A stretch of DNA of 6,649 nucleotides from the NCBI GenBank assembly GCA_028694275.1, contig JAQUTS010000097.1:1-6649 (forward strand), given 5' to 3'. The position numbers and the translations under genes were made by a program. Positions within the stretch are counted from its first letter, which is position 1. Each line of letters starts with the position of its first letter. Under the pieces are notes generated by a model that was not told the origin of the DNA, did not search any database, and was given only the letters and a program-made list of their open reading frames with translations. This stretch comes from Candidatus Gastranaerophilales bacterium. GTDB taxonomy: Bacteria > Cyanobacteriota > Vampirovibrionia > Gastranaerophilales > CAJFVJ01. Below, in pieces: positions 1 to 4,544 of the stretch.

Positions 1-632
1 GTAAATTCGCCGTAGCAATTATCTACAAAGCAGATACAATCAGGGTTTTTGCTTTTGACAATGTTAATTATGCGTTCCATCATCTCAATTGTAATAGGAT
101 CGCGGAGCGAATAACCGCGTGAGCGTTGAATTAAAACCATATTGGTGTTTTTGTCGACAGTTTTTTCGATTCCATCAAAATCTATATGAAGTCCGTCGAT
201 AAGAGGGATTTCGTCATACTGTACGCCATGACCTGCCAAAGATGCACGTTTATTGCCTCTAAGCCCGATTACTTCTTCCATCGTGTCATATGGGCGGCCT
301 GCGATACTGATGAGTTTTTCGCCGTATCTGAGATTACCAAAAAGCGCGCAAGCAAGTGCGTGGGTGCCTGATACAAAATGCGGCCTTACGATGGCTTTTT
401 CTGCTTTAAAAATTTGGGCAAATGTTTTATCAATGGCTTCTCGTCCCATATCATCGTGGCCGTAGCCTGATACGGTGTGAAAATGCTCTTCTGCGATGCG
501 ATTATCTCGAAAAGCATCAAGGACTTTTTTCTGGTTAGAAAGGCAGATTTGTTCAAGATTTTCGAATTGTTCTTGAAGATTTTTTTCTGCTGATTTTATT
601 ATTTCTTCTATATTTTGTTTTGTTTTTTGCAT
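1..632 (-). CDS. Methionine gamma-lyase / aluminium-resistance family PLP enzyme, N-terminal part (runs off the left edge)
   Basis: The open frame starts at ATG 632 and is still open at the window edge, giving 210 residues of a family that is usually a little over 400. AGAGGT lies about 5 bases upstream on the minus strand and fixes the start. Family hallmarks are visible: 'SGYGHDDMGRE' (55-64), 'VSGTHALACALFG' (87-99, the likely cofactor phosphate-binding region), 'IQRSRGYSLRDP' (168-179) and 'FVDNCYGEF' (202-210). The Asp of that last motif is expected to contact the pyridine nitrogen of pyridoxal phosphate. The Schiff-base lysine lies in the missing half. The family is a fold-type I, cystathionine beta-lyase-like cytosolic group (Pfam Met_gamma_lyase, Bacillus YnbB-like). 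The 'aluminium resistance' name is historical, and the substrate cannot be told from sequence; C-S lyase activity on sulfur amino acids is the usual assumption. It is divergent from the small gene at 802. Confidence 0.9.
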   Translation of the reverse strand, partial: MQKTKQNIEEIIKSAEKNLQEQFENLEQICLSNQKKVLDAFRDNRIAEEHFHTVSGYGHDDMGREAIDKTFAQIFKAEKAIVRPHFVSGTHALACALFGNLRYGEKLISIAGRPYDTMEEVIGLRGNKRASLAGHGVQYDEIPLIDGLHIDFDGIEKTVDKNTNMVLIQRSRGYSLRDPITIEMMERIINIVKSKNPDCICFVDNCYGEF

Positions 633-681
633 AATGCACCTCTGTGATTTTCTTAAAAACAGCGTAACATAAGGATGTGAG

Positions 682-687
682 ATTATA
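682..687 (-). promoter_or_regulatory. Candidate -10 box for the PLP enzyme gene
   Basis: The minus strand reads TATAAT here, a perfect -10 hexamer, which would give a leader of roughly 40-45 bases before ATG 632. No good -35 hexamer lies 16-18 bases upstream, so this rests on the -10 match and position alone. Confidence 0.4.
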
Positions 688-762
688 AAGTTTGGGTTTT
701 AGGGCTAATTTTACACAACTTAAAAATTACCGTCTTAGATGATGATACTCAACAAATAGTTG

Positions 763-771
763 TGCGATAAT
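763..771 (+). promoter_or_regulatory. Candidate extended -10 promoter for the 59-residue gene
   Basis: TGCGATAAT is an extended -10 (TGn plus GATAAT, 5 of 6 to consensus) with no clear -35. Transcription would begin near 778, about 24 bases before the GTG start at 802. It also overlaps one arm of a 7-bp inverted repeat, CACAACT (714-720) and AGTTGTG (758-764), which might be a regulator site. If the promoter is right, the upstream in-frame TTG at 760 cannot be the start. Confidence 0.35.
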
Positions 772-801
772 GTTAATCAGCACAAAGATATGGAGTATGC
801 C

Positions 802-981
802 GTGAAAAAATTTATAGACTTTCTGACCAAAAATGACGAGCCGGTCGGATTGAGGGGACTACACTTGCCGGGCAGTGAAATCAAAAATAGCCCCGTGCAT
901 AAAAATCCTTGGGAGACGCCTCTTTTTGTCAAGCAGGGAGAGTTTTACAGAAGTTTGAAAAAGATTGAAGAAAAATATTAA
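802..981 (+). CDS. Small protein of unknown function (59 residues)
   Basis: I do not recognise this protein. I chose GTG 802 because GGAG (792-795) sits 6 bases before it. ATG 790 and TTG 760 are in frame but have no ribosome-binding site. The product is lysine-rich and probably soluble, with no signal peptide or membrane segment: a short basic N-terminus 'MKKFIDFLTKNDEP', a Gly/Pro-containing middle 'VGLRGLHLPGSE', 'NPWETPLFVKQGEFYRS', and a charged helical tail 'LKKIEEKY'. It is preceded by an extended -10 candidate. Its last codons lie in the left copy of an 18-bp direct repeat, and its stop overlaps the stop of the opposing 49-residue gene by 4 bases (TTAA). The well-placed ribosome-binding site and promoter favour a real gene, but its size leaves doubt. 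Confidence 0.55.
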   Translation: MKKFIDFLTKNDEPVGLRGLHLPGSEIKNSPVHKNPWETPLFVKQGEFYRSLKKIEEKY

Positions 982-982
982 A
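965..982 (+). repeat. 18-bp direct repeat, left copy
   Basis: TTGAAGAAAAATATTAAA here is repeated exactly at 1414-1431. The left copy encodes the end and stop of the 59-residue protein and contains the stop of the opposing 49-residue gene. The sequence is A-rich, which lowers its significance, but an exact 18-base match is still unlikely by chance in a window this size. Confidence 0.8.
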
Positions 983-1127
983 GATAATTTTTCAGATAAT
1001 CAAAAAAGTTGTTAATAATGCCTTTTAAGAGGTTTTTCTTTGTATAAATATCTACTTTTAGGTCGTTCATGTTTAAAAGGCTCAAAAATTCCTGACGAAT
1101 TTCTTCTAATTGTTTTTCTTTTTCCAC
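978..1127 (-). CDS. Small protein of unknown function (49 residues), divergent from the XRE regulator
   Basis: The gene starts at GTG 1127 (minus strand), with AAGGAT 7 bases upstream, and stops at 980-978. The product begins 'MEKEKQLEEIRQEFLSLLNM', a strongly helical, charged stretch. It ends 'NLLKGIINNFFDYLKNYL', which would form a cationic amphipathic helix. There is no recognisable domain. It faces away from the HTH regulator at 1198 across a 70-base gap carrying a palindrome, and converges on the 59-residue gene with a 4-base stop overlap. A small protein divergent from an XRE regulator could be the regulator's target, for example a toxin-like or membrane-active peptide, but that is inference. 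The good ribosome-binding site and biased amino-acid composition argue that it is a real gene. Confidence 0.55.
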   Translation of the reverse strand: MEKEKQLEEIRQEFLSLLNMNDLKVDIYTKKNLLKGIINNFFDYLKNYL

Positions 1128-1149
1128 TTTTATTATCCTTTTTATTATT

Positions 1150-1162
1150 GGAATGTCATTCC
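1150..1162. promoter_or_regulatory. Perfect 13-bp palindrome, likely operator for the XRE regulator
   Basis: GGAATG-T-CATTCC has perfect 6-bp arms around a single base. It lies between the divergent starts at 1127 (minus) and 1198 (plus). The left half plus its flank, ATTGGAAT (1147-1154), recurs at 1190-1197 directly before ATG 1198. XRE-family dimers usually bind such symmetric sites and control their own promoter, so this is a natural autoregulatory operator. A possible extended -10, TGTTATTAA (1163-1171), lies immediately beside it. Confidence 0.5.
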
Positions 1163-1197
1163 TGTTATTAATGTTAATTATGCCTCAAAATTGGAAT

Positions 1198-1407
1198 ATG
1201 AGTCAAGATATTAAACAAATTTTAGCCCAAAATATTCAAAAATTACGTATTGCAAAAAATCTGCGACGTGAAGAATTATCTTTGTCGCTTGGTTTTGACA
1301 ATTCGTATATAAGTAAGCTTGAGAAAGGTAAGGTCAATATTACGATAAACAGATTGCAGCTTATCGCAGATTATTTGGGTGTTAAAGCTTCAGAATTATT
1401 GATTTGA
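1198..1407 (+). CDS. XRE-family helix-turn-helix transcriptional regulator (69 residues)
   Basis: This is a single-domain Cro/C1-type DNA-binding protein. The helix-turn-helix spans about residues 24-44, with the recognition segment 'GFDNSYISKLEKG' (32-44), then 'NITINRLQLIADYLGVKASELL' (47-68), the usual end of the HTH_3 fold. No sensor or catalytic domain is attached, so it probably binds DNA as a dimer like controller or phage-type repressors. I prefer ATG 1198: the family core begins at once, and earlier in-frame ATGs (1153, 1171, 1180) would add the hydrophobic run 'MSFLLLMLIM', with the 1153 ATG lying inside the palindrome. The ribosome-binding site is weak (GGA only a few bases upstream), so translation may be low or nearly leaderless. 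The likely targets are its own promoter and the divergent 49-residue gene. Confidence 0.85.
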   Translation: MSQDIKQILAQNIQKLRIAKNLRREELSLSLGFDNSYISKLEKGKVNITINRLQLIADYLGVKASELLI

Positions 1408-1413
1408 TTTATC

Positions 1414-1431
1414 TTGAAGAAAAATATTAAA
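1414..1431 (+). repeat. 18-bp direct repeat, right copy
   Basis: Exact copy of 965-982, starting 6 bases after the stop of the XRE gene. The two copies bracket 431 bases holding the 49-residue gene and the XRE gene. Confidence 0.8.
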
Positions 1432-1495
1432 AATTCCTTAATTTTGCTCTGATATTAGCCTATCGTGGTGTATAAATGTACTATATTTAAGTTTA

Positions 1496-1504
1496 TGTTA
1501 TAGT
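1496..1504 (+). promoter_or_regulatory. Candidate extended -10 promoter of groES-groEL
   Basis: TGTTATAGT is TGn followed by TATAGT (5 of 6), which would start transcription about 25 bases before groES. Other A/T hexamers (1471-1476, 1482-1487) are possible, and none has a convincing -35. No CIRCE inverted repeat (TTAGCACTC-N9-GAGTGCTAA) is present in 1408-1535, so HrcA control at this site is not supported. Confidence 0.3.
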
Positions 1505-1535
1505 TAGACGAAGTTAGAGTAAATGGAGGACTATC

Positions 1536-1829
1536 ATGTCAGCAAAAATCAGACCTTTATCGGATAAAATAGTTGTTAAAGTAATTGATGAAGCACAACA
1601 ATCTTCAGGCGGAATTTTTATTCCTGATTCTGCAAGAGAAAAATCTCAAAAAGGTGAAGTTTTAGCAGTAGGCCCCGGAAAAGTTTTAGACTCAGGTGCT
1701 AAAGAAGAAATGGAAGTCAAAGTAGGCGATATCGTTTTGTTCGCAAAATACGGCGGAAGCGACATCAAAATTGACAGAGAAGAATATAAAATTTTATCAG
1801 TAAAAGATGTGTTGGGAATTATCGAGTAA
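1536..1829 (+). CDS. groES: Co-chaperonin GroES (97 residues)
   Basis: GroES forms the seven-subunit lid that caps GroEL in the cytosol and encloses folding substrates. The length is normal for the family. The N-terminal strand 'IRPLSDKIVVKVID' (5-18) matches the family start. The mobile loop carries the GroEL-binding hydrophobic tripeptide IFI (27-29) within 'SGGIFIPDSAREKSQKGEV'. The later 'VKVGDIVLFAKYGGSDIKIDREEYKIL' (61-87) matches the conserved C-terminal half. The ATG is fixed by GGAGGA (1525-1530), 5 bases upstream. It is first in the operon with groEL, which follows after 123 bases of structured spacer. Nothing essential appears missing. Confidence 0.98.
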   Translation: MSAKIRPLSDKIVVKVIDEAQQSSGGIFIPDSAREKSQKGEVLAVGPGKVLDSGAKEEMEVKVGDIVLFAKYGGSDIKIDREEYKILSVKDVLGIIE

Positions 1830-1849
1830 TCCCTGATATATTTTTGTTG

Positions 1850-1909
1850 AAAAGACAGACCGTCCTTAGGTTAGGACTGGTCGGTGTTTCAGGTCTTTTT
1901 GTCCTGAAA
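1850..1909 (+). promoter_or_regulatory. groES-groEL intercistronic hairpins with an alternative pairing
   Basis: Hairpin A pairs GACCGTCCT (1858-1866) with AGGAC-T-GGTC (1873-1882), 9 pairs with one bulged T and a 6-base loop. Hairpin B pairs TTTCAGG (1887-1893) with CCTGAAA (1903-1909) around a U-rich loop. In addition AAAAGAC (1850-1856) is perfectly complementary to GTCTTTT (1893-1899), which lies mostly in the loop of B. This allows either a longer stem enclosing A or a pseudoknot with B. Structures between groES and groEL are known to be RNA-processing sites in some bacteria (Agrobacterium), and processing, partial termination or stabilisation are all possible here. The groEL ribosome-binding site, AAGGAG (1938-1943), lies outside the structure. 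Confidence 0.55.
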
Positions 1910-1952
1910 AATTAAATATATGTAAGACCACATAAAAAAGGAGTTTAGAATA

Positions 1953-3602
1953 ATGGCAAAGAAAATTATTTTCAAAGAAGAAGCTAGAAACGCAATGCTT
2001 GCCGGCGTTGACGCTGTTGCTGACGCTGTGAAAGTTACGCTTGGACCAAAAGGGCGTAATGTTATATTGGAAAGAAAATTTGGTGCACCCCAAATCGTTA
2101 ATGACGGTGTTACTATCGCAAAAGAAATCGAACTTGCTGATCCGTTGCAAAACGCCGGCGCGCAGTTGATTAAAGAAGTTTCATCAAAAACAAATGATGT
2201 TGCAGGTGATGGTACAACGACTGCTTCTGTTTTGGCGCAAGCTATTGTAAGAGAAGGCCTCAAAAACGTTACAGCGGGCGCAAATCCGATGGAAATCAAA
2301 CAAGGTATCAACAAAGCTGTTGAAATCGCAGTTGAAGAAATCAAAGCTCTTGCCAAAAAAGTTGAATCAAAAGAAGCTATCTCGCAAGTTGCTTCAATTT
2401 CAGCAGGCAATGACAAATATATCGGTGATTTGATTGCAGAAGCTATGGACAAAGTCGGAGCAGAAGGCGTTATTACTGTTGAAGAATCAAAAACTATGGG
2501 CACAAATCTAAAAGTTGTTGAGGGTATGCAGTTTGACAAAGGCTACATTTCTCCATACTTTATGACAGATTCTGAGCGTATGGAAGCTGTTTTGGATGAT
2601 GCTTTCGTTCTTTGCGTAAACAAAAAAATCAACCTGATTGCAGATTTGGTACCTGTTTTAGAACAAGTTGCCAGAGAAGGCAGAAGCTTGCTTCTTATAG
2701 CAGAAGACGTTGAGGGCGAGGCTTTGGCTACATTGGTTGTTAACACAATGAGAAAAGTCCTTCGCGCAGTTGCTGTAAAGGCTCCCGGGTTTGGCGACAG
2801 AAGAAAAGCTATGCTTGAAGATATCGCAATTTTAACAGGCGGTGAGTTGTTCACAGAAGAGCTTGGCATCAAGCTTGAGAACGTGACAGTTCAAATGATG
2901 GGTACTGCAAAACGCGTTACCGTCACAAAAGACAACACAACAATCGTTGTCGGAGAAGATAACAGATCAGCTGTTGCAGAGCGTGTGGCTTTGATTAAAC
3001 GTCAAATCGAACAATCTGACAGCGAATATGATAAAGAAAAACTTCAAGAACGTCTTGCCAAATTATCAGGCGGTGTTGCTGTAATCGAAGTCGGTGCAGC
3101 TACAGAAGTTGAACTAAAAGAGCGCAAACTCAGAATTGAAGATGCCCTAAATGCCACTCGTGCAGCTATCGAAGAAGGTATTGTCCCTGGTGGCGGTGTG
3201 ACTTTGATTAAAGTTGCAAAATCATTGGCGGAAAAAATCGCATCTTGCACGGAATGCTCAGCCGATCAAAAAACAGGTGCTGAAATCTTGCTTCGTTCAC
3301 TTGATGCTCCGCTTATTCAAATCGCGGACAATGCAGGAGAGCGTGGTGAAGTAATTGCAGAAAAAGTTAAAGAACTTGACGGTGCTCAAGGTTTTGATGC
3401 ATTGAACGGTGAATACGTTGATATGTTCAAAGCCGGTATCGTAGATCCTGCAAAAGTTACAAGAAGTGCGCTTGAAAATGCAGCATCAGTTGCCGGTATG
3501 CTTTTGACCACAGAAGCTGCAATTGTGTCTGATGAAGACAAATCCGCAGGCCCTGATATGAGTGCTATGGCAGGCATGGGCGGTATGGGCGGCATGATGT
3601 AG
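1953..3602 (+). CDS. groEL: Chaperonin GroEL (Hsp60, 549 residues)
   Basis: GroEL is the ATP-driven double-ring chaperonin that folds cytosolic proteins with GroES. The protein is full length and in frame from 'MAKKIIF' to a Gly/Met tail 'GMGGMGGMM' (541-549). ATP-site motifs are 'LGPKGRNV' (30-37) and 'GDGTTT' (85-90, metal-binding Asp86). The hydrolytic Asp is D397 in 'IEDALNATRAAIEEG', followed by the family signature 'AAIEEGIVPGGG' (404-415). The apical region includes 'GMQFDKGYISPYF' (191-203). AAGGAG (1938-1943) with a 9-base gap supports the ATG. It is second in an operon with groES and ends at the terminator 3668-3700. One oddity is C432-T-E-C435, a CXXC in a variable equatorial stretch. 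The sequence resembles cyanobacterial-type GroEL, from memory. Confidence 0.99.
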   Translation: MAKKIIFKEEARNAMLAGVDAVADAVKVTLGPKGRNVILERKFGAPQIVNDGVTIAKEIELADPLQNAGAQLIKEVSSKTNDVAGDGTTTASVLAQAIVREGLKNVTAGANPMEIKQGINKAVEIAVEEIKALAKKVESKEAISQVASISAGNDKYIGDLIAEAMDKVGAEGVITVEESKTMGTNLKVVEGMQFDKGYISPYFMTDSERMEAVLDDAFVLCVNKKINLIADLVPVLEQVAREGRSLLLIAEDVEGEALATLVVNTMRKVLRAVAVKAPGFGDRRKAMLEDIAILTGGELFTEELGIKLENVTVQMMGTAKRVTVTKDNTTIVVGEDNRSAVAERVALIKRQIEQSDSEYDKEKLQERLAKLSGGVAVIEVGAATEVELKERKLRIEDALNATRAAIEEGIVPGGGVTLIKVAKSLAEKIASCTECSADQKTGAEILLRSLDAPLIQIADNAGERGEVIAEKVKELDGAQGFDALNGEYVDMFKAGIVDPAKVTRSALENAASVAGMLLTTEAAIVSDEDKSAGPDMSAMAGMGGMGGMM

Positions 3603-3625
3603 CTCCAAGACGCGAAATCTAAACT

Positions 3626-3656
3626 GTCATTGCGAGGTGTAAGCCGAAGCAATCTC
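3626..3656 (+). repeat. Dispersed-type palindromic repeat in the groEL 3' untranslated region
   Basis: The segment begins GTCATTGCGAGG and ends GAAGCAATCTC. ATTGC (3629-3633) pairs with GCAAT (3648-3652), and inside it GGT-GTAA-GCC forms a small stem with a GNRA-type tetraloop. Sequences of this 'CATTGCGAG...GCAATC' type are familiar as multi-copy intergenic repeats in several bacterial groups. Only one copy is in the window, so dispersal is inferred. It lies between the groEL stop and the terminator and would be transcribed. Confidence 0.55.
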
Positions 3657-3667
3657 AAATATAAGTT

Positions 3668-3700
3668 AAAAAGAGCAGGGCGTAAGTCCTGCTCTTTTTT
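3668..3700 (+). terminator. Intrinsic terminator of groES-groEL
   Basis: AAAAAGAGCAGG (3668-3679) pairs perfectly with CCTGCTCTTTTT (3688-3699) around an 8-base loop, and the right arm ends in a run of six T. The A-run on the left arm means it could also work on the minus strand. It lies 66 bases after the groEL stop. Confidence 0.93.
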
Positions 3701-3711
3701 GTATGTAATTT

Positions 3712-3735
3712 ATAACTTTGCCTTTGGCAAGTTAT
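3712..3735 (+). repeat. Hairpin after the terminator
   Basis: ATAAC (3712-3716) and TTGCC (3718-3722) pair with GGCAA (3726-3730) and GTTAT (3731-3735): 10 pairs, one bulged T and a TTT loop. It has no T-run after it, so it is probably not a simple terminator. Confidence 0.5.
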
Positions 3736-3790
3736 TCTCATTCGCCTTGTGGTAAGTGAATGTACATTTGTTAGTGAAATCGAATGAAGA

Positions 3791-3846
3791 GGGCGAAGCC
3801 CGAAGGCGAGGACTGTTTGAGGGGCATAGCCCCGAGTTGGCGAGCC
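3791..3846 (+). repeat. Cluster of GC-stemmed triloop hairpins
   Basis: GGGC-GAA-GCCC (3791-3801) and GGGGC-ATA-GCCCC (3821-3833) are perfect stems with three-base loops, followed by GGC-GA-GCC (3839-3846). The first contains GCGAAGC, a sequence known to form an exceptionally stable DNA mini-hairpin. No coding capacity was found. This may be part of a repeat family, but only one copy is in the window. Confidence 0.55.
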
Positions 3847-3883
3847 TAGTGAGATGAGCTTAAAAATGTGTGAACGATAACAG

Positions 3884-3994
3884 GCGAAGCTTTTTTGGGT
3901 ACTTTTTGAAAAAAGTACCTCTGGACGAAGTCCCTTGCAGAGCAAAAATTTTATCAAACTTTTTTTAAAAAAGTTTCCGCCCACCGCGTAGGTG
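3884..3994 (+). repeat. Composite hairpin element with two A/T-cored palindromes
   Basis: Five structures follow one another. First is GCGAAGC (3884-3890). Next is a 22-bp palindrome with arms GGTACTTTTT and AAAAAGTACC (3898-3919). Third is a nested hairpin, CTCT plus GGAC-GAA-GTCC closed by AGAG (3919-3942). Fourth is a 21-bp palindrome with arms AAACTTTTTT and AAAAAAGTTT (3956-3976). Last is a small CACC/GGTG stem (3982-3994). The two long palindromes share a layout but not sequence at their ends. The T-runs could make parts act as terminators, but no gene obviously needs them. Confidence 0.55.
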
Positions 3995-3995
3995 A

Positions 3996-4001
3996 TATAA
4001 T
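3996..4001 (+). promoter_or_regulatory. Candidate -10 box for the 4033-5162 operon
   Basis: A perfect TATAAT lies 31 bases before ATG 4033, giving a leader of about 25 bases. The -35 position (about 3973-3978) is poor and falls at the edge of the second A/T palindrome, so activity may depend on the extra structure or an activator. Confidence 0.5.
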
Positions 4002-4032
4002 TGAAGTCATAGTTATTGAAATAGGAATATTT

Positions 4033-4533
4033 ATGGAGCATTTTTTACAACATCCTTGGTATTACTTTAAAGAATATCAATTTATGCAATTAATTTCAGG
4101 TTTGTTGAGCGTTGCCCTTACCGTTTATGCGATGACATGGGTTGATAACCAAGCTAAAAATCGTTGGTTGAAGGAAGGCTATCTGAAAAGGAAAATTGAA
4201 CTTGAAATTGAGATAAGAAAAGTTTTATTGGAAATAAAGCAAGAAATAATCCAAAGAAATATTCCGTATGAAACAACCCAAGGCAATTTTGGTTGTTATT
4301 ACAATGAACTAATAAGAAGTTTTTCTCCTTTTTGGGATAAATACAAAATGGATATTTTAATAGATGAATTTAATATTATTACTAGCTCTTCTCAAAACCC
4401 TCTAGAAGATTTAAAACAAAAATATGAAGTCTTCAATAAAGATAAAACTTTTGACCCTACAAAAGCATATCAAGACTGTTTAAACCAAATTTATATAGCT
4501 ATAGCATTCTTACAAAAAGAAATGAACCAATAA
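4033..4533 (+). CDS. Predicted single-pass membrane protein of unknown function (166 residues)
   Basis: I do not recognise the family. ATG 4033 follows AGGAA (4023-4027) at 5 bases. A hydrophobic segment at about 16-37 ('QFMQLISGLLSVALTVYAMTWV') should be a membrane anchor. It is followed by the basic stretch 'KNRWLKEGYLKRK' (42-54), which by the positive-inside rule puts the C-terminal part in the cytoplasm. Residues about 47-74 are alternately charged and hydrophobic and look coiled-coil-like. The rest, including 'NFGCYYNELIRSFSPFWDKYKMDIL' (85-109), is probably helical. No catalytic motif is visible. It is first of two genes, with 11 bases to the next. It looks more AT-rich than its neighbours and follows the repeat block, which may point to acquisition, but this was judged by eye. 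Confidence 0.75.
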   Translation: MEHFLQHPWYYFKEYQFMQLISGLLSVALTVYAMTWVDNQAKNRWLKEGYLKRKIELEIEIRKVLLEIKQEIIQRNIPYETTQGNFGCYYNELIRSFSPFWDKYKMDILIDEFNIITSSSQNPLEDLKQKYEVFNKDKTFDPTKAYQDCLNQIYIAIAFLQKEMNQ

Positions 4534-4544
4534 AGGACCACACC

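Larger units (their letters stand above)
3603..4032. other. 430-base non-coding, hairpin-rich intergenic block
   Basis: No credible gene is present; the only long open frame (minus, 3655-4041) reads through the hairpins. From left to right it holds a dispersed-type hairpin (3626-3656), the groEL terminator (3668-3700), a hairpin at 3712-3735, a 10-bp palindrome (3759-3768), a cluster of GC-stemmed hairpins (3791-3846), a second cluster ending in two A/T-cored palindromes (3884-3994), and a promoter for the gene at 4033. The GC-rich stems stand out in an AT-rich background. Confidence 0.75.

Noticed and set aside
61..73. 13-bp match ATGTTAATTATGC shared with 1171-1183
   Set aside because: One copy is inside coding sequence, and a match of this length is about what chance gives in an AT-rich window of this size.
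709..717. TTTTACACA resembling a DnaA box
   Set aside because: It is a single imperfect site far from dnaA with no partner boxes; one such match is expected by chance in AT-rich DNA.
760..801. TTG 760 or ATG 790 as the start of the 59-residue gene
   Set aside because: TTG 760 lies on the extended -10, and neither has a ribosome-binding site, whereas GGAG precedes GTG 802 by 6 bases.
1153..1197. Earlier ATG starts for the XRE gene
   Set aside because: They have no ribosome-binding site, would add a hydrophobic run not seen in this family, and the first overlaps the palindrome.
1430..1445. AAAATT/AATTTT inverted repeat as a terminator for the XRE gene
   Set aside because: The stem is only six A/T pairs with no GC clamp, too weak to call an intrinsic terminator.
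1889..2539. A 216-codon minus-strand open frame opposite groEL
   Set aside because: It is a shadow of the groEL codons; groEL is certain in the other frame. Its Ser/Ala/Thr-rich translation is typical of antisense frames.
3603..4032. Possible CRISPR array in the hairpin-rich block
   Set aside because: The hairpins differ in sequence and spacing, and there is no regular repeat-spacer pattern.
3655..4041. A 128-codon open frame on the minus strand
   Set aside because: It reads straight through the terminator and the hairpin clusters, has no ribosome-binding site that I can see, and its translation has no protein-like pattern.
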